38,004 nt of DNA from positions 1 to 38,004 of the forward strand of contig NZ_JAEPMO010000019.1 in NCBI RefSeq assembly GCF_017643905.1. Direction: 5' to 3'. This document shows, in pieces, positions 34,227 to 38,004 of this stretch. Made by a program: the position numbers and the translations under genes. This DNA is from Marivita sp. Its GTDB lineage: Bacteria; Pseudomonadota; Alphaproteobacteria; Rhodobacterales; Rhodobacteraceae. Each line of letters begins with the position of its first letter. The stretch's first letter is position 1. Below the pieces are notes generated by a model, which ran no database searches, was not told where the DNA came from, and saw only the letters and a list, made by a program, of their open reading frames with translations.

Positions 34227-35118
34227 TGCGCCCTACCCCAACCCCGCCGCCGCATCGCTCCGTCGCCTTCTTGCACGACCGGGCCTTGTGATGATGCCCT
34301 GCTGCTTTGATGCGCTCTCGGCGCGGTTGATCGAGCAAGCGGGGTTCGAATTGACCTTTCTTTCGGGTTTTGCCGCCTCGGCCAGCCGGATTGGCGCGCC
34401 TGATCTGGGTCTGATGAGCTTTGGCGAAGTCCGCGATCAGGCCCGCAATGTGATGGAAGCCATCAATATCCCGATGATGGTGGACGGCGACACCGGCTAC
34501 GGAAATCCGATGAACGTGTTGCGCACTGTTGAGGGTTTCGCGCGTGCGGGCTGCGCCGGCGTGATGATCGAGGATCAGGTGGCGCCCAAGCGCTGCGGTC
34601 ATACGCAGGGCAAGGCTGTCGTCGACCGCGAGGAGGCGTTTGACCGGATCCGCGCCGCCGTCGAGGCACGGGGACGCGCGGATATCGTCCTCAAGGCACG
34701 CACGGATGCGCGCCGTACCCATGGGCTGGCCGAGGCCATCGAACGTGCGCAGACCTTTACCGAATTGGGCGCCGAGATGGTGTTCATCGAAGAGCCGCTG
34801 GACATCGACGAGATGCGTACGATCTGCAAAGAGGTGCCCGGCGCGATGGTGGCCAATATGCTGGAGGGTGGGCAAACTCCGATCCTGCCCCCGGCGCAGC
34901 TTGAAGAGCTTGGGTTCAAGGTGGCGGCCTATCCGCTTGCTGCGCTGTCGGCGGCCATGCAGGCAATGGTCGGCACGCTTGCGGCACTCAAGGCAGGGAA
35001 AGATCATACCGGTGGCCTGATGCCCTTTGCCGAATTGCGCGACCGGATCGGCTTCAACGCATATTACGAAACAGAGGCGCGTTACTCCCGGCGGGACTCA
35101 ACATTTCGCCGGACCTAA
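34216..35118 (+). CDS. Isocitrate lyase/PEP mutase family protein (2-hydroxy-acid lyase or oxaloacetate-decarboxylase-like)
   Basis: Mg2+-dependent TIM-barrel lyase, 300 aa. The two ATGs at 34216 and 34219 overlap the MarR gene; either fits. Metal-binding and catalytic motifs are visible: VDGDTGYGN near residue 87 and EDQVAPKRCGH near residue 117, where the K-R-C-G-H motif marks the lyase branch (2-methylisocitrate, 2,3-dimethylmalate lyase) apart from true PEP mutase. Members cleave or decarboxylate 2-hydroxy or 2-oxo diacids. Coupling to MarR and closeness to a TakP-like importer suggest that the imported acid or its product is the substrate. The exact reaction cannot be assigned. Confidence 0.85.
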   Translation: MMTDAPYPNPAAASLRRLLARPGLVMMPCCFDALSARLIEQAGFELTFLSGFAASASRIGAPDLGLMSFGEVRDQARNVMEAINIPMMVDGDTGYGNPMNVLRTVEGFARAGCAGVMIEDQVAPKRCGHTQGKAVVDREEAFDRIRAAVEARGRADIVLKARTDARRTHGLAEAIERAQTFTELGAEMVFIEEPLDIDEMRTICKEVPGAMVANMLEGGQTPILPPAQLEELGFKVAAYPLAALSAAMQAMVGTLAALKAGKDHTGGLMPFAELRDRIGFNAYYETEARYSRRDSTFRRT

Positions 35119-35160
35119 GTTCGGGCTGCAGCCGTTTTCGTGAACCCCGAGAGTGCGTGT

Positions 35161-35498
35161 TCATGAAACGGGCGAATCCACGTGGCGAGAAGAGCATTCA
35201 GCCGCTGCCAACAGTGAGGGAGCAGGCGCCCAGGCCAGCGGGTCTTCCTGCGCTCATTCGGACAGCCGCGCGACGATTGCCTTTGCCCCCAAGCTGTCGG
35301 CGTGATGCATCAGCCCGCCCCGCCGGCGCGGAAAGCCGTAGCCCAAAACCGTGACCAGATAGATATCGGACGCCCGCGCCGCAATCCCCTCTGACAGGAT
35401 CGCTGCAGCTTCGCTCACTATGGCCAATACGAGCCGCTCGACGATCTCGGCCTCGTCGATCCTGCGCCGTGTGACGCCAGCGAACAAGGCCTCCTCAG
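35161..35498 (-). pseudogene. 3' fragment of a fadJ-like 3-hydroxyacyl-CoA dehydrogenase gene, with internal TGA
   Basis: About 81 codons match the C-terminal domain of FadJ-type enoyl-CoA hydratase/3-hydroxyacyl-CoA dehydrogenase (RRRIDEAEIVERLVLAIV, EGIAARASDIYLV, LGYGFPRRRGG). The frame then meets TGA at 35256-35254 and continues in frame with family-like sequence (AQEDPLAWAPAPSLLAAA) to a second stop at 35161. The first 600 or so codons are missing: at about 35498 the sequence passes into an opposite-strand transketolase fragment. A 112-codon frame crossing the junction is not a real gene. CGA to TGA is the simplest origin of the internal stop. Confidence 0.75.
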
Positions 35499-36329
35499 GC
35501 GCGCTTTCCGGACCGGATTGTAAATGTCGGCATTGCCGAACAGGTGATGGTCGGCGTCGGAGCCGGCTTGGCCAACGGTGGCCGCGTGCCATTTGTTTCC
35601 GCCGCGTCTTGTTTCCTGACGGGTCATGCGCTTGAGCAGATCAAGGCCGATGTCGCCTACTCGAATTACAACGTGAAGCTTGTTGGCCAGTCTTCGGGCG
35701 TGGCCTATGGCGAACTTGGCGCAACACATCATTTGATCGAAGATCTAACCTGGCTTCGCGCGATGCCCCAGATCACGACAATCGTCCCGGCCGACCCCTG
35801 GGAGACCGAAGAGGCTGTAAGATGGGCTGCTTCGCACGACGGTCCGGTCTATTTGCGGCTTTCGCGCATGAAAGTGCCTGACCTCGGCCCTGATGCCGAC
35901 GGCGCGCGCCGCTTCACCCCCGGCCGGGCTCGCACGATGCGACACGGGGATGACGCCACGATCCTGGCAAGTGGCACGACGGTGCACCTCGCTCTGAACG
36001 CTGCTGACGAACTGGCCGCCGAAGGGATCTATGTCCGCGTTCTTTCGTTTCACACACTGAACCCGATCGACGTAGATGCAGTTCTTGCGGCGGCTGAAAA
36101 AACCAAAGCGATGATCACCGTCGAGGAAGGGCTCAAATCCGGAGGTCTCGGGGGAGCAGTGGCGGAATTGGTGACCGCCAATACGCCCGTCCCTCTCGAA
36201 CGGATCGGCTTTGATGGGTTTCAGACGAAGGGGGATGCCGAAACGCTCTTTGCCAAGGCCGGATTGTCCGCCGATGGGATCAAGAACGCGACACATCGCG
36301 TCCTCGGAAGAAAGTCCAAGGACCGATGA
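35499..36329 (+). pseudogene. Transketolase C-terminal subunit, 5'-truncated
   Basis: The sequence from about 35499 to the TGA encodes 276 residues of a split-type transketolase C-terminal subunit (about 310-320 aa in full). Homology opens at ARFPDRIVNVGIAEQ, whose Glu is the one that contacts thiamine diphosphate, and runs to the normal end (RVLGRKSKDR). The first 40-70 residues and any N-terminal-subunit gene are absent. A GTG/ATG pair at 35544-35549 could start a shorter product, but that would lose the GIAEQ motif. The stop overlaps the FGGY kinase start as ATGA, so the two were one operon. Confidence 0.75.
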
Positions 36330-37774
36330 TCTGCCTTGCCATAGATCAGGGCACGACTAACCTAAAGGCGCTTTTGGTCGACGAGTCCGGTCAGATCCTT
36401 AGTTCTGCGTCGCACGCGATGACGTCCACATATCCACATGCGGGCTGGGCAGAGCAGGACGCGACCCAAATCTGGGCATCAACGCAAGCTGTAATCGCCG
36501 AGTTGACGAGGGAGGCCCCGGCCATCGACGTGATTGGCATTGCCAATCAGCGCGAAACGCTTGTGGTTTAGGGCGCTCAGACGGGTGACCCCATCGGACC
36601 GGCTCCCCTTTGGCAATGCAGGCGGACCGCAGCGCAATGCCGAGATCTGGTGGATCAAGGACACGGTCCAGACGTGCACAGTCGCACGGGGCTGGAGATC
36701 AACCCGCTTTTTCCCGCCTCGAAACTCACATGGTTTCTGAACACCGATGCACGCGCGTGCGACTTGGCGCATTCTGGCAACCTTCGCGCGGGAACGGTTG
36801 ATACATGGTTGATCTGGAATCTGACCGGCGGCACGGTCTTCGCCACGGATCATTCCAACGCCTCCCGAACACTTTTGTTCGACACCAATGCGATGTCGTG
36901 GAGCATTGTTCTGGCCGATATCTTTGGCGTCCCCCGCAGTTGTCTCGCGGAGTGCAAGAGCTCGGATGGCGATTTCGGATGCACGGGACCAGGCATAGAG
37001 GGCGTTCCCGCAGGTATTCCCATTCGTGCAGTGATGGGTGACAGCCATGCAGCGCTATACGGCCACGGTTTGCGCAATCCGGGGGCGGTAAAGGCGACCT
37101 ACGGTACTGGCTCTTCTCTGATGATGCTGACAGAAGAGCGTTTGCTGCCCAACAGCGGGATCTCTTCGACAGTCGCCTGGACGGAAGGCGGGCGGACGAT
37201 CTATGCGCTCGAAGGCAATATCACGGTGTCCGGACAGGCTGCCGAATTTGCAGCAGAAATGCTCGGCCTCGATAGGGTGACCGATCTCGCGGATTTGGCC
37301 GATACCGTCGACGACACGGGCGGCGTTACCTTCGTGCCCGCGCTTGCAGGTCTCGGCGCGCCATATTGGGGCGATAAGGCGCGTGGGCTTTTCGCTGGCC
37401 TGAGCCTTGGGACAAAACGTGGCCACATCGCGCGAGCCGCGATCGACGCCATTGCGCAACAGGTCGCTGACGTGTTCGAAGCCATGAGCGCTGATGTCGG
37501 CCGCGAAACCGCTGCCCTGCGCGCCGATGGCGGCGCGTCTTCGAATTCAGGTCTCATGCAGCTTCAGTCAGACCTCATCGGATGCAAGGTTGAGCGTTCC
37601 CAGGTCGCTGAGGTCGGTGCTCTGGGTGTCGCAGCAATGGCCGCAAACGCCATCGGCCATCCCATGGCAATCGACCTTGGGACGGACATTTTTGTTCCGG
37701 TTGAGCAGCCTTCGAAACGCAAAGCGGATCGTTCCCGTTGGCGACGCGCGGTCGCACGTGCGCGAGGCGTCTGA
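36326..37774 (+). pseudogene. FGGY-family carbohydrate kinase interrupted by in-frame TAG
   Basis: A 483-codon frame, the normal length of FGGY kinases, is interrupted at codon 82 by TAG (36569-36571). The frame is unchanged after it. The stop falls where glycerol-kinase-like proteins have Trp (ETLVV-W), so TGG to TAG is the likely event. Intact motifs are AIDQGTTNLKALLVDE at the N-terminus, ATYGTGSSLMML near residue 255 and GGASSNSGLMQLQSDLIG near residue 404. The product would phosphorylate a sugar or polyol for the transketolase encoded upstream; pairs of this type serve in apulose and related ketose pathways. The substrate is not known. Confidence 0.82.
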
Positions 37775-38004
37775 CAGACGAGGTTCGGACACCCACTTCA
37801 TGCGGTCAATGAAATGACGCACGACGCGCGAAAGCCGCACAGCTTTCGCTGGGACATCCACATGTGTTGGCCAGTCTCTTGCCCATCTGTCCGTCTGGGC
37901 TTGAGTGCGTATCTTGGCAACGCGAAGGCCAGCCATCGGTTTTGGTCAAATGGTGTGCAAATACAGATCGTAATCGACATCCGGGATCGTTCGCGCCACG
38001 CGAG
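37775..38004. other. Terminal 230 bases with no recognised feature
   Basis: After the kinase stop no gene is recognised. Short frames are open on both strands, including one on the plus strand from an ATG at 37813 to the window edge, but none has a good ribosome binding site or a product I can place. GAAAGC/GCTTTC arms near 37829-37850 could form a small hairpin after the kinase gene. Confidence 0.4.

Noticed and set aside
35133-35170. Imperfect inverted repeat after the lyase gene as a terminator.
   Set aside because: The arms pair only with a bulge and mismatches, and part of it lies in the fadJ remnant; too weak to list as a feature.
35254-35592. A 112-codon minus-strand gene.
   Set aside because: Its first 30 or so codons are antisense to the transketolase fragment and do not match the family; only the part below about 35498 is a fadJ remnant.

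Overview
The window looks like a chromosomal segment of an alphaproteobacterium, most likely of the Rhodobacterales (Roseobacter-type). The reasons are the high G+C content with few intergenic bases, the large number of ABC and TRAP importers arranged in operons with ATGA or TGATG stop/start overlaps, and the gene families themselves (acetylpolyamine amidohydrolase beside a polyamine importer, a TakP-like TRAP system, Nudix proteins of an alphaproteobacterial type). This assignment is inference; there is no rRNA or tRNA here to confirm it.

Region 1 (1-17484) is an organophosphate block. On the minus strand, reading right to left, lie a DeoR-type regulator, a phosphonate-type ABC importer (phnD, phnC, two phnE), a HAD phosphatase-like protein and a sn-glycerol-3-phosphate importer (ugpB, A, E, C, the last cut by the window edge). 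On the plus strand lie a Na+/Pi cotransporter with a PhoU-like tail, a Nudix hydrolase, a three-gene ABC importer of the AfuABC/FbpABC type with an unusually long fused permease, and a histidine-phosphatase relative. An inositol-monophosphatase-family gene faces them. I read this as uptake of intact phosphorylated organic compounds, cleavage inside the cell, and disposal of phosphate through the Na+/Pi protein. Substrates are not proven by the sequence.

Region 2 (17657-28128) is a polyamine/amine block on the minus strand: potA, B, C, an acetylpolyamine amidohydrolase gene broken by an in-frame TAA, and potD. Upstream of these are an N-carbamoylputrescine amidase, a histamine-dehydrogenase-like flavoprotein (6-S-cysteinyl FMN cysteine and four [4Fe-4S] cysteines visible, with Gln and Asp in place of two aromatic residues of trimethylamine dehydrogenase), a LysR regulator, a DUF1028 protein and a RidA-family protein.

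Region 3 (28323-35118) holds a flavin-dependent monooxygenase, then an operon for a TakP-like TRAP importer with an alpha/beta hydrolase. Divergent from that operon are a MarR regulator (TTG start with a strong ribosome binding site) and an isocitrate-lyase/PEP-mutase-family lyase.

Region 4 (35161-37774) is a decay zone. A 3' fragment of a fadJ-like gene on the minus strand abuts, head to head, a 5'-truncated transketolase C-terminal-subunit gene on the plus strand. The latter is coupled to an FGGY kinase gene carrying an in-frame TAG. The fadJ fragment also has an in-frame TGA. The last 230 bases hold nothing I recognise.

No CRISPR array, tRNA, rRNA, complete insertion sequence or phage gene was seen.
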